In this document: positions 38,139 through 47,909 of the stretch, in pieces | How positions within the stretch are numbered: position 1 is the stretch's first letter | Layout of the letters: each line of letters opens with the position of its first letter | Origin: Streptomyces altiplanensis | GTDB taxonomy: Bacteria > Actinomycetota > Actinomycetes > Streptomycetales > Streptomycetaceae | Direction: 5' to 3' | DNA length: 64,000 bases | Assembly (NCBI GenBank): GCA_003719395.1 | Contig: RHMC01000005.1 | Coordinates: 30,468 to 94,467, forward strand | The notes under the pieces: model-generated | What the model was told of the DNA's origin: nothing | Databases searched by the model: none | The model's input: only the letters and a program-made list of their open reading frames with translations | Program-made: the position numbers and the translations under genes

Positions 38139-39257
38139 TTAGGCCTCCGAAGGGGCGAGGCGCTTGAGCTCCGCCTCGGTCGACTTGAGCAGGTCGTTCC
38201 AGGACGCCTCGAACTTGTCGACGCCCTCGTCCTCGAGCAGCCGCACCACGTCGTCGTAGGAGATACCGAGCTTCTCGACGGCGTCGAGCTCGGCGCGCGC
38301 CTGCTCGTAGGTGCCTGCGATCGTGTTGCCCGTGATGTTGCCGTGGTCGGCGGTCGCTTCCAGCGTCGCCTCGGGCATGGTGTTCACCGTGCCGGGGGCG
38401 ACGAGGTCCTCGACGTACAGCGTGTCCTTGTACGCCGGGTCCTTGACGCCGGTCGAGGCCCACAGCGGACGCTGCTTGTTGGCGCCGGCCCGGTCCAGGG
38501 CGGCCCAGCGGTCCGAGGAGAAGACCTCCTCATACGCCTGGTAGGCCAGACGGGCGTTGGCGAGGGCGGCCTTGCCCTTGAGCGCCTTGGCCTCGTCCGT
38601 GCCGATGCCGTCGAGACGCTTGTCGATCTCGGTGTCCACGCGGGACACGAAGAACGAGGCCACCGAGTGGATCTCGGAGAGGTCCAGGCCCGCGGCCTTC
38701 GCCTTCTCCAGACCGGTCAGGTAGGCGTCCATGACCTTGCGGTAGCGCTCCAGCGAGAAGATCAGCGTCACGTTGACGCTGATGCCCAGACCGATGGTCT
38801 CGGCGATCGCCGGGATGCCCGCCTCGGTGGCCGGGATCTTGATCAGGGTGTTCGGACGGTCCACCAGCCAGGCGAGCTGCCTGGCCTCGGCCGTCGTCGC
38901 CTTGGTGTTGTGCGCCAGGCGCGGGTCGACCTCGATCGACACGCGGCCGTCCTGGCCGCCGGTCGCGTCGAAGACCGGCCGCAGGATGTCGGCGGCGTCC
39001 CTCACGTCAGCCGTCGTGATCATGCGGATGGCTTCTTCGACGGTGACCTCGCGGGCGGCCAGGTCGCTGAGCTGCTGGTCGTAACCGTCGCCCTGCGAGA
39101 TCGCCTTCTGGAAGATCGACGGGTTGGTGGTGACGCCCACGACGTGCTGCTGGTCGATCAGCTCGGCGAGGTTGCCGGACGTGATCCGCTTGCGCGAAAG
39201 GTCGTCAAGCCAGATCGCGACGCCTTCGTCGGAGAGGCGCTTGAGTGCGTCTGTCAT
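38139..39257 (-). CDS. tal: Transaldolase
   Basis: A 372-residue class I aldolase-type enzyme of the non-oxidative pentose phosphate branch. It contains [13 protein letters not shown] (signature 1), the Schiff-base Lys140 in [43 protein letters not shown] and [20 protein letters not shown]. The length is that of the actinobacterial TalB-like long form. ATG 39257 is preceded by GGAGATGC. It lies 36 nt after tkt and 3 nt before zwf. Confidence 0.97.
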   Translation of the reverse strand: MTDALKRLSDEGVAIWLDDLSRKRITSGNLAELIDQQHVVGVTTNPSIFQKAISQGDGYDQQLSDLAAREVTVEEAIRMITTADVRDAADILRPVFDATGGQDGRVSIEVDPRLAHNTKATTAEARQLAWLVDRPNTLIKIPATEAGIPAIAETIGLGISVNVTLIFSLERYRKVMDAYLTGLEKAKAAGLDLSEIHSVASFFVSRVDTEIDKRLDGIGTDEAKALKGKAALANARLAYQAYEEVFSSDRWAALDRAGANKQRPLWASTGVKDPAYKDTLYVEDLVAPGTVNTMPEATLEATADHGNITGNTIAGTYEQARAELDAVEKLGISYDDVVRLLEDEGVDKFEASWNDLLKSTEAELKRLAPSEA

Positions 39258-39293
39258 GAGAGTTGCATCTCCTACTTGTCGTATGTACCGGCG

Positions 39294-41363
39294 TCAGCGT
39301 GTAGCGGCGGCCAGCGATTCCCGGGCCGCGGCCGTGACCGCGTCCGCGGTGAAACCGAACTCCCGGAAGAGCACCTTGGCGTCCGCGGAAGCGCCGAAGT
39401 GCTCCAGCGAGACGATGCGGCCGGCCTCGCCGACGTAGCGGTACCAGGTCAGGGCGATGCCCGCCTCGACCGCCACACGGGCCTTGACGGAGGGCGGCAG
39501 CACGCTGTCGCGGTACCCCTGGTCCTGCTCCTCGAACCACTCGATCGACGGCATGGAGACCACACGGGTCGGGATGCCGGCGGCCTGGAGCTGCTCGCGG
39601 GCCTCGACGGCGAGCTGGACCTCGGAGCCGGTGCCGATCAGAACGACCTGCGGAGTGCCGCCCTCGGCCTCGAAGAGCACGTATCCGCCGCGCGCGCGTC
39701 CTCGTTGCACTCGTAGGTCGGCACGCCCTGACGGGTCAGGGCCAGACCGTGCGGGGCGTCGTTGCGCCGCAGGATCTCGCGCCAGGCGATCGCGGTCTCG
39801 TTGGCGTCGGCCGGGCGGACCATGTTCAGGCCCGGGATGGCGCGCAGCGCGGCCATGTGCTCGACCGGCTGGTGCGTCGGGCCGTCCTCGCCCAGACCGA
39901 TGGAGTCGTGCGTCCACACGTACGTCACGGGCAGCTTCATCAGCGCGGCGAGGCGGACGGCGGGGCGCATGTAGTCGGAGAACACCAGGAAGGTGCCGCC
40001 GTAGATGCGCGTGTTGCCGTGCAGCGCGATGCCGTTCATCGTCGAGCCCATGGCGTGCTCGCGGATGCCGAAGTGGACCGTACGGCCGTACGGGTCCGCC
40101 TCCGGCAGCGGGTTGCCGACCGGCAGGAACGACGACGTCTTGTCGATCGTCGTGTTGTTCGAGCCGGCGAGGTCGGCGGAGCCGACCCCACAGCTCGGGG
40201 ATGACCCCGCCGAGCGCCTGGAGGACCTTGCCGGACGCGGCGCGGGTCGCCACGGCCTTGCCGGGCTCGAAGACCGGGACCGACTTCTCCCAGCCCTCGG
40301 GCAGCTCGCCCGCGGCGATGCGGTCGAACGTGGCGGCGCGCTCGGCGTTGGCGTTGCGCCACTCCTGGAACTGCTTGTCCCAGGCGGCGTGCGCCTCACG
40401 GCCGCGCTCGCCCGCCTTGCGCACGTGCGCGAAGACGTCCTCGTCGACCTGGAAGTGCTGCTCGGGGTCGAAGCCCAGCACGCGCTTGGTGGCCGCGATC
40501 TCCTCCTCGCCCAGTGCCGAGCCGTGCGAGGCCTCGGTGTTCTGCGCGTTGGGGGCGGGCCAGGCGATGATCGTGCGCGCCGCGATGAGCGAGGGGCGCT
40601 CGGTCTCGTCCTGCGCGGCCTTCAGCGCCGCGTGCAGCGCCTGGACGTCGAAGTCGCCGTTGGCGTTCTGCTCGATGCGCTGGACGTGCCAGCCGTACGC
40701 CTCGTACCGCTTGAGGACGTCCTCGGAGAAGGCGGTCTCGGTGTCGCCCTCGATCGAGATGTGGTTGTCGTCGTACAGGGCGACGAGGTTTCCGAGCTTC
40801 TGGTGACCCGCGAGCGAGGACGCCTCGGCCGAGACGCCCTCCTCCAGGTCGCCGTCGGAGACGATCGCCCAGATGGTGTGGTCGAACGGGGAGGCGCCCG
40901 CGGCGGCCTCCGGGTCGAACAGACCGCGCTCGTAGCGGGCGGCCATCGCCATGCCCACGGCGTTGGCGATGCCCTGGCCCAGCGGCCCGGTCGTGGTCTC
41001 CACCCCGGTCGTGTGCCCGTGCTCGGGGTGACCCGGCGTCAGGCTGCCCCAGGTACGGAACGCCTTCAGGTCGTCCAGCTCCAGGCCGTAGCCGGCCATG
41101 TAGAGCTGGATGTAGAGCGTCAGGCTGGTGTGACCGGGAGAGAGGACGAACCGGTCGCGGCCGGTCCAGTTCGCGTCATTGGGGTCGTGCCGCATCAGCT
41201 TCTGGAACAGCACATACGCGGCCGGGGCCAGGCTCATGGCCGTACCAGGGTGGCCGTTGCCGACCTTCTGTACGGAATCCATGGCCAGGACGCGGGCGGT
41301 GTCGACAGCCCGCTGGTCCAATTCGGTCCACTCGAGATCTGTGGTGGTCGGCTTGGTGCTCAC
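39294..41363 (-). CDS. tkt: Transketolase (two compensating frameshifts)
   Basis: A 689-residue thiamine-diphosphate enzyme. The first half is intact: [50 protein letters not shown], the ThDP motif [14 protein letters not shown] and [15 protein letters not shown]. At about 40188 an extra base moves the frame; the right sequence ([55 protein letters not shown]) reads in the next frame until about 39690, where it returns and ends [19 protein letters not shown], ..., ESLAAATR. As written about 165 residues of the pyrimidine-binding domain would be nonsense. GTG 41363 is the start. First gene of the operon. Confidence 0.94.
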   Translation of the reverse strand: MSTKPTTTDLEWTELDQRAVDTARVLAMDSVQKVGNGHPGTAMSLAPAAYVLFQKLMRHDPNDANWTGRDRFVLSPGHTSLTLYIQLYMAGYGLELDDLKAFRTWGSLTPGHPEHGHTTGVETTTGPLGQGIANAVGMAMAARYERGLFDPEAAAGASPFDHTIWAIVSDGDLEEGVSAEASSLAGHQKLGNLVALYDDNHISIEGDTETAFSEDVLKRYEAYGWHVQRIEQNANGDFDVQALHAALKAAQDETERPSLIAARTIIAWPAPNAQNTEASHGSALGEEEIAATKRVLGFDPEQHFQVDEDVFAHVRKAGERGREAHAAWDKQFQEWRNANAERAATFDRIAAGELPEGWEKSVPVFEPGKAVATRAASGKVLQALGGVIPELWGRLRRPRRLEQHDDRQDVVVPAGRQPAAGGGPVRPYGPLRHPRARHGLDDERHRAARQHAHLRRHLPGVLRLHAPRRPPRRADEAARDVRVDARLHRSGRGRPDAPAGRAHGRAARHPGPEHGPPGRRQRDRDRLARDPAAQRRPARSGPDPSGRADLRVQRGRARGGYVLFEAEGGTPQVVLIGTGSEVQLAVEAREQLQAAGIPTRVVSMPSIEWFEEQDQGYRDSVLPPSVKARVAVEAGIALTWYRYVGEAGRIVSLEHFGASADAKVLFREFGFTADAVTAAARESLAAATR

Positions 41364-41690
41364 CCTGAGTCAGGGCTCCTCTCCACATGTCGAATCCCGG
41401 TACTGGATAGGCGCACCGGGCGTTGTTGAGCCTACCCCCGCAAGAACCCGCTCATTTCGGCCTCGCGTCCTCCAAAAGAGCGGGCACGGCCCAGGGTGCG
41501 GGGCGTTCACGGTCTCCGCCTCCCGGCGGGCGGGACAGCCCGCCGGGAAGCCGGTGAGTACCCCACTCAACACGACCCCACCCCGGCGGAGAACGAAGTA
41601 TGGGCAACGTCTAGAGTGGCGTGGTACGCGCAAGTCTTTACCGGGCCTTCACGTCCGGAGCTTGCTGGAATTTCTCTGTCAGGGGTGTGC
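41364..41690. other. Divergent tkt/ctaB intergenic region with a perfect hairpin
   Basis: No gene is seen in these 327 nt. A perfect 10-bp inverted repeat with a 6-nt loop lies at 41522-41547 (CCCGGCGGGC and GCCCGCCGGG). TAGAGT at 41612-41617 is a good -10 for ctaB, giving a leader of ~70 nt, but no clear -35 goes with it. Promoters for tkt must also lie here; none was convincing. Confidence 0.5.
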
Positions 41691-42638
41691 GTGACGGCCG
41701 TCGAGTCCCGACCCGCAGGGGTCGCCTTGACTCCCAGCCCGGGAGGCCACCGGCCGTTCGGAGCCCGGGTCAAGGCGTTCGTGGCACTGACCAAGCCTCG
41801 GATCATCGAACTGCTGCTGATCACCACCGTCCCGGTCATGTTCCTGGCCGAACAGGGTGTGCCCGACCTGTGGCTGGTCCTGGTGACCTGCCTCGGCGGT
41901 TACCTGTCGGCCGGCGGTGCCAACGCGCTGAACATGTACATCGACCGCGACATCGACGCCCTGATGGACCGCACGTCGCAGCGGCCACTGGTCACCGGCA
42001 TGGTCAGTCCGCGCGAATGCCTCGTTTTCGGCATCAGCCTGGGCGTGATCTCGACCCTCTGGTTCGGGCTGCTCGTCAACTGGCTGTCCGCCGCGCTGTC
42101 GCTCGGCGCTCTCCTCTTCTACGTCGTCGTCTACACGATGATCCTCAAGCGGCGTACCGCGCAGAACATCGTCTGGGGCGGCATCGCCGGCTGCCTGCCG
42201 GTCCTCATCGGCTGGTCCGCGGTCACCAATTCGATGTCCTGGGCCGCCGTCATCCTGTTCATGGTCATCTTCTTCTGGACGCCGCCGCACTACTGGCCGC
42301 TGTCGATGAAGGTGAAGGAGGACTACGCGCGGGTGGGCGTCCCGATGCTCCCCGTCATCGCCTCCAACAAGGTCGTGGCCCGCCAGATCGTCGCCTACAG
42401 CTGGGTGATGGTCGCGGTCTCGCTGCTGCTGACCCCGCTGGGCTACACCGGCTGGTTCTACACCGTGGTCGCCCTCGTGTCCGGCGGCTGGTGGCTCAAG
42501 GAGGCGCACGGGCTCCAGTCCCGCGCGAAGTCCGGGGTGACCGGCGGCAAGCTCAAGGAGATGCGGCTGTTCCACTGGTCCATCACCTATGTCTCGCTGC
42601 TCTTCGTCGCGGTCGCGGTGGACCCCTTCCTGCGCTAG
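41691..42638 (+). CDS. ctaB: Protoheme IX farnesyltransferase (haem O synthase)
   Basis: A 315-residue UbiA-type prenyltransferase that farnesylates haem B to haem O for the aa3 oxidase. Nine hydrophobic helices are visible. The first Asp-rich site [20 protein letters not shown] (NxxxDxxxD type) and the second, with [16 protein letters not shown], are in place; [20 protein letters not shown] is the typical start. GTG 41691 has AGGGG 5 nt upstream; GTG 41685 is less likely. Together with ctaA at 44.2 kb it completes haem A synthesis. Confidence 0.95.
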   Translation: MTAVESRPAGVALTPSPGGHRPFGARVKAFVALTKPRIIELLLITTVPVMFLAEQGVPDLWLVLVTCLGGYLSAGGANALNMYIDRDIDALMDRTSQRPLVTGMVSPRECLVFGISLGVISTLWFGLLVNWLSAALSLGALLFYVVVYTMILKRRTAQNIVWGGIAGCLPVLIGWSAVTNSMSWAAVILFMVIFFWTPPHYWPLSMKVKEDYARVGVPMLPVIASNKVVARQIVAYSWVMVAVSLLLTPLGYTGWFYTVVALVSGGWWLKEAHGLQSRAKSGVTGGKLKEMRLFHWSITYVSLLFVAVAVDPFLR

Positions 42639-42685
42639 GGAACCTGCCCTGGCCCCCTGATCTACCCGCCGGTAGCATCGAGGGC

Positions 42686-43021
42686 ATGGCAGACACGAAG
42701 CAGGCAGAGCGCAAGGCGGCGAAGCTCGCCAAGGAGATCACCGCCTTCGCCGGGCAGCACGGCGGCGCCGAGGGCCAGCTCGCGCACCTCGGACAGATGG
42801 GCACCCGCATCGTGCTCGTCGGCGGGGACGGCGGCTGGGGCGACCTCGTGGCCCCCTCCCACGCCGTCGCGCAGAGCGCCGCCGAGAAGGCCGGGATCAC
42901 GCTCCACGAGTCCTTCGACGGCGACTTCGCGGCCAAGGTGCGCACGGGACCCTACGAGTGGAGCCGGATGGCCGGCATCCAGGTCGGCGGCCCGTCCAAC
43001 GACCTGCCGCAGAGCGCCTAG
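42686..43021 (+). CDS. Small conserved hypothetical protein, probably leaderless
   Basis: A 111-residue soluble protein I cannot assign. It begins with a Lys/Ala-rich amphipathic helix (DTKQAERKAAKLAKEITAFA), continues GTRIVLVGGDGGWGDLVAPS and ends YEWSRMAGIQVGGPSNDLPQ. There are no cysteines, no signal peptide and no membrane helix. Codon use is typical of the genome, so it is a real gene. A TAGCAT -10 box at 42673-42678 lies 7 nt before the ATG, so the transcript probably starts at or next to the start codon. It sits between ctaB and the FluG-like amidohydrolase. Confidence 0.8.
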   Translation: MADTKQAERKAAKLAKEITAFAGQHGGAEGQLAHLGQMGTRIVLVGGDGGWGDLVAPSHAVAQSAAEKAGITLHESFDGDFAAKVRTGPYEWSRMAGIQVGGPSNDLPQSA

Positions 43022-43085
43022 CAACACCTGACGCGGGGGTCACCCGTTAGAGCCTGTGGAAGCACGTCCACCACAGGAGCCCCGG

Positions 43086-44225
43086 ATGATCGAAACGCCT
43101 TCCCTGGTGGACCAGTACTGCCACGGAGTGGTCCGTACGGAGCTGGGCCTCGGCACCTTCGAGACCTACCTCGCCACGACCCCCGCGCCGCCCGCGCCCG
43201 GCACCACCTTCTTCGACACCCAGGCGGGCTTCGCCGTACGCCGCTGGTGTCCGCCGCTCCTCGGCCTCGAACCGCACTGCCCGCCCGCGCGCTATCTCGC
43301 GCGCCGCAGGGAACTGGGCGTACTGGAGACCGGGAGGCGGCTGCTGAGGGGGACCGGGATCGCCACCTACCTGGTGGACACCGGGCCGCCGGGAGATCTC
43401 ACGGGGCCCGCCGAGATAGCGGCGGCCGGCGCCGCCCAGGCCCGGGAGATCGTGCGCCTGGAACTGCTCGCCGAGCAGGTGGCCGACACGTCCGGAACCG
43501 TCGAGAGCTTCCTCGCCAACCTCGCCGAGGGCGTGCACGGCGCGGCGGGGACCGCCGTGGCCTTCACCTCCGTGGCAGGCGTACGGCACGGACTCGCCCT
43601 CGCGCCGCATCCGCCGGGACCCGGCGAGGTGCGCGGGGCGGCGGGTCGCTGGCTGGCCGGACGCCGGGCCGGGGGCCGGCTGACCGACCCCGTGGTGCTG
43701 CGGCATCTGCTGTGGATGGCCGTCACCTCCGGGCTCCCCCTGCAGCTGCACGCCGGCGCCGCAGGTCCCGGTCTGCGCATCGACCGTACGGACCCGGTGC
43801 TGCTCACCGACTTCGCGGCCGCCACCGCGGGCCTCGGCACCGACCTGGTGCTGCTGCACGGCTACCCGTACCACCGTCACGCCGCCCACCTGGCGAGCGT
43901 CTTCCCGCACGTGTACGCCGACCTGGGGCCCGCACTCGCACACACCGGGGCGCGGGCCGCTGACGTACTCGCGGAGATCCTGGAGCTGGCGCCCTTCGGC
44001 AAGCTGCTCTTCTCCAGCGGCGCGCGGGGGCTGCCGGAGCTGCACGTCGTCGGCGCCCGGCTGTTCCGCGAGGCGCTGGGCAGGGTGCTCGGCGGCTGGG
44101 TCGGCGACGGCGCGTGGTCGCGGACGGACGCCGAACGGGTGGCGGGGATGATCGCGGCGGGCAATGCCCGCCGCGTCTACGGGCTGACCGACGGGTGGCC
44201 GTCAGACGGTGGCGGCCACCGATGA
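43086..44225 (+). CDS. FluG-like amidohydrolase
   Basis: A 379-residue amidohydrolase-superfamily TIM barrel. The sequence resembles the N-terminal amidohydrolase half of FluG/nodulin-type proteins: SLVDQYCHGVV (first metal histidine), PLQLHAGAAGPGLRIDRTDP (metal/substrate strand), DLVLLHGYPYHRHAAHLASV, FPHVYADLGPAL and a late KLLFSSGARGLPELHVVGAR. The usual DA (metal Asp) of the last motif is GA here, so the metal site may be altered. ATG 43086 follows AGGAG. Its 3' end overlaps the end of the convergent ctaA gene by 24 nt. Substrate unknown; hydrolysis of a gamma-glutamyl amide is possible by analogy only. Confidence 0.75.
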   Translation: MIETPSLVDQYCHGVVRTELGLGTFETYLATTPAPPAPGTTFFDTQAGFAVRRWCPPLLGLEPHCPPARYLARRRELGVLETGRRLLRGTGIATYLVDTGPPGDLTGPAEIAAAGAAQAREIVRLELLAEQVADTSGTVESFLANLAEGVHGAAGTAVAFTSVAGVRHGLALAPHPPGPGEVRGAAGRWLAGRRAGGRLTDPVVLRHLLWMAVTSGLPLQLHAGAAGPGLRIDRTDPVLLTDFAAATAGLGTDLVLLHGYPYHRHAAHLASVFPHVYADLGPALAHTGARAADVLAEILELAPFGKLLFSSGARGLPELHVVGARLFREALGRVLGGWVGDGAWSRTDAERVAGMIAAGNARRVYGLTDGWPSDGGGHR

Positions 44226-45178
44226 GCCGGGCTGGGCGGCGGGCAGCGGAGCCGGGGCTCGCGCGGGCGCTCGCGCAGGCTCAGCGCCAGCCGCAGTACC
44301 GCGATCCACATCAGGGACGAGCCGAGCATGTGGACGCCGACCAGGATCTCGGGGACCTCGGTGAAGAACTGGACGTAGCCGACGCCACCCTGCGCCAGCA
44401 GGACGATCAGCAGGTCGCGGGCGCGTGCCCGGGTGTCGTCCGGGGCGTCCACCACGCGCAGGACGAACCACATGGCGATGGCCAGCGCGCAGACGACCCA
44501 GGCGGCCGCGGCGTGCAGGTGAGCGGCGTCGATCCAGTCCCACGGCATGCGCGGTACGTCGCTGCTGTCACCGGCGTGCTTGCCCGAACCGGTCACCGTC
44601 GTACCCAGGGCGATCAGGAGCCCCGAGGTGACGAGGAGCGCCCAGGACAGCTTGCGGACGGGGCGCGGGACGCGCGGCCGGGGGGCGGTGTCGCCCTCGC
44701 GGGTGCGCTGCCAGGTGATCACGGCGACCGTGAGGAGGGCGTTGGCGAGGAGGAAGTGACCGGCGACGGTCCAGGGGTTCAGACCCGCCCAGACCGTGAT
44801 GCCGCCGAGGACGGCGTTGCCCAGCACGATCCAGAACTGGAGCCACCCGAGGCGGGTGAGACCGCGCCGCCAGGGCTTCGTGGACCGGGCCGCGATGATC
44901 GCCCAGCCGACCGCGGCCGACAGGACGTACGTCAGCATGCGGTTGCCGAACTCGATCGCGCCGTGGATGCCCTGTTCGGGCGTCGCGAAGAGGCTGTCGT
45001 CGGTGCACTTGGGCCAGGTGTCGCAGCCGAGGCCGGAGCCGGTCAGTCGTACCGCGCCGCCCGTGACGATGATGACGACGGTCATCACGACGGGGGCGAG
45101 CGCGGCGCGCCGGAGGATGCGGGGGGTGGGCGTCCAGCGCCGCGCGATGAGGGCGAGGGGGGTCAACACGGCAACCAT
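44202..45178 (-). CDS. ctaA: Haem A synthase (Cox15/CtaA family), one frameshift near the end
   Basis: A ~325-residue 8-helix membrane enzyme oxidising the methyl group of haem O to give haem A. It shows VTGGAVRLTGSGLGCDTWPK with the conserved Cys pair (GCDTWPKC), histidine ligands in GIHGAIEFGNR, GHFLLANALLTVAV, DAAHLHAAAAWVV and LVGVHMLGSSLMWI. At about 44250 the frame slips; the likely end is PAAQPGSSVAATV with TGA at 44202, otherwise the tail would run through the end of the amidohydrolase gene to 44177. ATG 45178. The gene precedes an ABC exporter on the same strand. Confidence 0.93.
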
Positions 45179-45232
45179 CGTAGGACGAAGCTTGTGCAGG
45201 AATTCACGAGGGGGGTGCGGAATGGACGTTCC

Positions 45233-46018
45233 TTACTCCCAGCGGAAGAAACGGGCGGCCGCGCCCAGCCCCAGCACCGCCCACACCGCGAGGATCCCGA
45301 GGCCGCTCCACGGAACGGCCGCGCCGTGCTGGAGCACGTCGCGCAGGCCGTCCGACAGCGCCGAGATCGGCAGCAGGCCGAGCACCGACCGGACCGCCTC
45401 CGGGAACTTGTCGAGCGGAACGATCACGCCACCGCCCACCAGCAGCAGCAGGAAGACCAGGTTGGCGGCGGCCAGCGTCGCCTCGGCCCTGAGCGTGCCG
45501 GCCATCAGCAGGCCGAGACCGGAGAAGGCCGCCGTACCGAGGACGAGGAGGAGGAACACGGCGAACGGGCTGCCGTGCGGGGACCAGCCGAGACCGAAGG
45601 CGATCGCGGTGAGAAGGGCTACCTGGAGGACCTCGGTGACGAGTACCGACAGGGTCTTCGCCGTCATCAGCGCCCAGCGGGGCAGCGGGGAGGTGCCCAG
45701 CAGCTTGAGCACGCCGTACCGGCGCTCGAAGCCGGTCGCGATCGCCTGCCCGGTGAAGGCGGTGGACATGACGGCGAGCGCCAGGACGCCCGGGGCGAGG
45801 AAGTCGACGGACCTGCCCGGGCCCTCCGCGGTCCCCACCGGCACCGTGATGATGTCGACGGACGAGAACAGCACCAGCAGCAGCGCCGGGATGATCACCG
45901 TCAGCAGCAGCTGTTCGCCGTTGCGCAGCAGCATCTTCGTCTCGAAGACGGTCTGCGCCGCGATCATCCGGGGCAGCGGGGCCGCTCCGGGCCGCGGTGT
46001 GTACGTACCGATGCTCAT
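45233..46018 (-). CDS. ABC-2 type exporter permease
   Basis: A 261-residue membrane protein with six helices of the ABC-2 family. It has the amphipathic N-terminal segment MIAAQTVFETKMLLRNGEQL, SVDFLAPGVLALAVMSTAFT, ERRYGVLKLLGTSPLPRWAL (the coupling-helix region) and LPISALSDGLRDVLQHGAA near the end. Its ATG overlaps the stop of the ATPase gene (ATGA), so they form one exporter. This pair next to ctaA and divergent from sufR is conserved in actinobacteria; a role in haem or redox-related export has been suggested from context only. Confidence 0.93.
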   Translation of the reverse strand: MSIGTYTPRPGAAPLPRMIAAQTVFETKMLLRNGEQLLLTVIIPALLLVLFSSVDIITVPVGTAEGPGRSVDFLAPGVLALAVMSTAFTGQAIATGFERRYGVLKLLGTSPLPRWALMTAKTLSVLVTEVLQVALLTAIAFGLGWSPHGSPFAVFLLLVLGTAAFSGLGLLMAGTLRAEATLAAANLVFLLLLVGGGVIVPLDKFPEAVRSVLGLLPISALSDGLRDVLQHGAAVPWSGLGILAVWAVLGLGAAARFFRWE

Positions 46019-46941
46019 GAACGGAGGTCCTTACCGGTCAGCTCGAGGAAGACGTCCTCCAGGGAGTGCCGCTCGACGGAGATGCCGCTGGGCATCACGC
46101 CGTGCTGTGCGCACCAGGAGGTGACGGTGGCCAGCAGCTGAGGGTCGACCTTGCCGGTGATCCGGTACGTCCCGGGCGTCAGCTCGGCCGCCAGGGTGCC
46201 CACGGGCAACGCCTTGAGCAGGGACGCGATGTCGAGCCCGGGGCGCCCGGTGAAGCGCAGGGTGTTCTCCGCGCCGCCGCGGCACAGCTCTTCGGGGCTG
46301 CCCTGGGCGATGACCCGGCCCGCGTCGATGATCGCGACGTCGTCGGCGAGCTGCTCGGCCTCGTCCATGAAGTGGGTGGTGAGGACGGTACTGACGCCGT
46401 CCTCGCGGAGCTCGCCCACGAGATCCCAGGTGGACCGGCGGGCCTGCGGGTCCAGGCCGGCGGTCGGCTCGTCGAGGAAGACCAGTTCGGGGCGGCCGAC
46501 GACGGCCATCGCCAGGGCGAGCCGCTGCTGCTGCCCGCCGGAGAGCCGCCGGTACGTCGTACGGCCGCAGCTGCCGAGCCCGAGGCGCTCGATCAGCGCG
46601 TCGACGTCCAGCGGGTGGGCGTGCAGCGCGGCCATGTGGCGCAGCATCTCGTCGGCCCTGGCCCCCGAGTACACGCCGCCGGACTGGAGCATCACCCCGA
46701 TCCGGGGACGCAGCCGCGCCGCGTCGGCGACCGGGTCGAGACCGAGGACGCGCACGGTCCCTGCGTCCGGCCTGCGGTAGCCCTCGCAGGTCTCGACCGT
46801 GGTGGTCTTCCCGGCTCCGTTGGGGCCGAGGACGGCGGTGACGGAGCCCGCGCGCACCTCCAGATCGAGGCCGTCGACCGCGGTCTTGGTTCCGTACCGC
46901 TTGACCAGTCCTGTGACCTGGACGACGGGCTCGCTTCTCAT
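46015..46941 (-). CDS. ABC exporter ATP-binding protein
   Basis: A 308-residue drug-exporter-type ATPase: Walker A LGPNGAGKTTTVE, Q-loop VMLQSGG, signature LSGGQQQRLALAMA, Walker B LVFLDEPTAGLDP, switch His in LTTHFMDEAEQLAD, and a ~90-residue C-terminal regulatory domain. ATG 46941 (MRSEPVVQVTGLVKRYG) is the domain start; longer in-frame extensions are not conserved-looking. TAGACT on the minus strand (46954-46949) ends 7 nt before the ATG, which suggests a leaderless transcript. The permease follows with ATGA overlap. Confidence 0.94.
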   Translation of the reverse strand: MRSEPVVQVTGLVKRYGTKTAVDGLDLEVRAGSVTAVLGPNGAGKTTTVETCEGYRRPDAGTVRVLGLDPVADAARLRPRIGVMLQSGGVYSGARADEMLRHMAALHAHPLDVDALIERLGLGSCGRTTYRRLSGGQQQRLALAMAVVGRPELVFLDEPTAGLDPQARRSTWDLVGELREDGVSTVLTTHFMDEAEQLADDVAIIDAGRVIAQGSPEELCRGGAENTLRFTGRPGLDIASLLKALPVGTLAAELTPGTYRITGKVDPQLLATVTSWCAQHGVMPSGISVERHSLEDVFLELTGKDLRS

Positions 46942-47064
46942 GACGTGAAGTCTAAAGAGGGGGTGCGGCTCCGCTGCGCGGGGCTCCGGAGCACCCGCGC
47001 TGACCAGGTGTTCAGCGTCCCGGCGCCACCGCCCGGTCATGGCCGGGCTGATCATTTCCGCAGG

Positions 47065-47083
47065 TCAGGTTAGGTGTGCCTAA
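47065..47083. promoter_or_regulatory. Candidate DmdR/IdeR iron box between the ABC exporter and sufR
   Basis: TCAGGTTAGGTGTGCCTAA matches the 19-bp iron-regulator consensus TTAGGTTAGGCTCACCTAA at 14 positions and contains the perfect inverted repeat TTAGG-N4-CCTAA. It lies in the divergent region, 73 nt before sufR and 124 nt before the exporter. Iron control of Fe-S assembly would make sense, but the centre of the site differs from consensus. Confidence 0.4.
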
Positions 47084-47119
47084 GTGACGCACTCCACCGG
47101 AGCTTGATCAGGACGTGGG

Positions 47120-47156
47120 TTGTCACCCTCCTCGGAATTACGCAACAATGGCGTTG
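47120..47156 (+). promoter_or_regulatory. suf operon promoter with SufR operator (leaderless)
   Basis: TTGTCA (47120-47125) and AACAAT (47144-47149) form a promoter with 18-nt spacing; the -10 ends 6 nt before the GTG start of sufR, so the mRNA is probably leaderless. CAAC (47143-47146), six bases, GTTG (47153-47156) is a perfect match to the CAAC-N6-GTTG operator that, as I recall, was reported for SufR of Streptomyces avermitilis. It covers the -10 box and the first base of the start codon, so bound SufR would block initiation. Confidence 0.8.
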
Positions 47157-47909
47157 TGAAAAACGCTGTGAGTTCGACGCAGCCTCCGCAGGAGGAGCTC
47201 GCGACCGGTGAGCGCTCCACGCGCAACCGGATCGCGCGGTCCGTCCTGGATCACGGCCCGTCCACCGCCGCCGATCTCGCGAAGCGCCTCGGCCTCACCC
47301 AGGCCGCCGTCCGCCGCCACCTCGATTCGCTCGTCGCCGAGAACGTCGTCGAGCCCCGTGAGCAGCGCGTGTACGGCACCAGGACCCGTGGCAGGCCCGC
47401 GAAGGTCTTCGCGCTCACCGACTGCGGCAGGGACGCCTTCGACCAGTCCTACGACACCGCTCGCCGCCGACGCGCTGCACTGGATCTCCCAGGCTGCGGG
47501 CGGCGGCGAAAAGGGTGAGGCCGCGGTGACCGCCTTCGCCCGTGCGCGGTTCGCCGCCCAGGCCGGGACGTACCGCGAGGCGGTCGAGGCCGTCGCGCCC
47601 GAGGAGCGGACCGAGGCGCTTGCCAGGGCCTTGTCGGCCGACGGGTACGCTGCTACGGCGCGTAACGCACCGGTCGGAGAGCAGCTCTGCCAGCACCACT
47701 GCCCGGTCGCCCATGTCGCCGAGCAGTATCCGCAGCTGTGCGAGGCGGAGACCGAGTTCTTCTCCGAGCTGCTCGGGACGCATGTGCAGCGTCTGGCCAC
47801 CATCGCCCACGGCGACGGGGTGTGCACGACGTTCATTCCGCGTAGCAGCAGCACAGCACAGACCACTCATTCAGCATCTGCAAGTACGGCCGGGAGGAAC
47901 CCCGCATGA
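47156..47909 (+). CDS. sufR: Fe-S cluster-sensing repressor SufR, one frameshift
   Basis: A ~250-residue winged-helix regulator of the suf operon. The N-terminal DNA-binding part reads [20 protein letters not shown] with [14 protein letters not shown] and a basic wing ([13 protein letters not shown]). The cluster-binding cysteines near the C-terminus form C-x3-C-x12-C (codons at 47688, 47700 and 47739: CQHHCPVAH ... QLCEAE). The frame slips at about 47458, between DQSYDT and [15 protein letters not shown]; flanks are conserved. GTG 47156. Its stop overlaps the sufB ATG (ATGA). Holo-SufR normally represses its own operon and releases it when clusters are lost. Confidence 0.92.
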
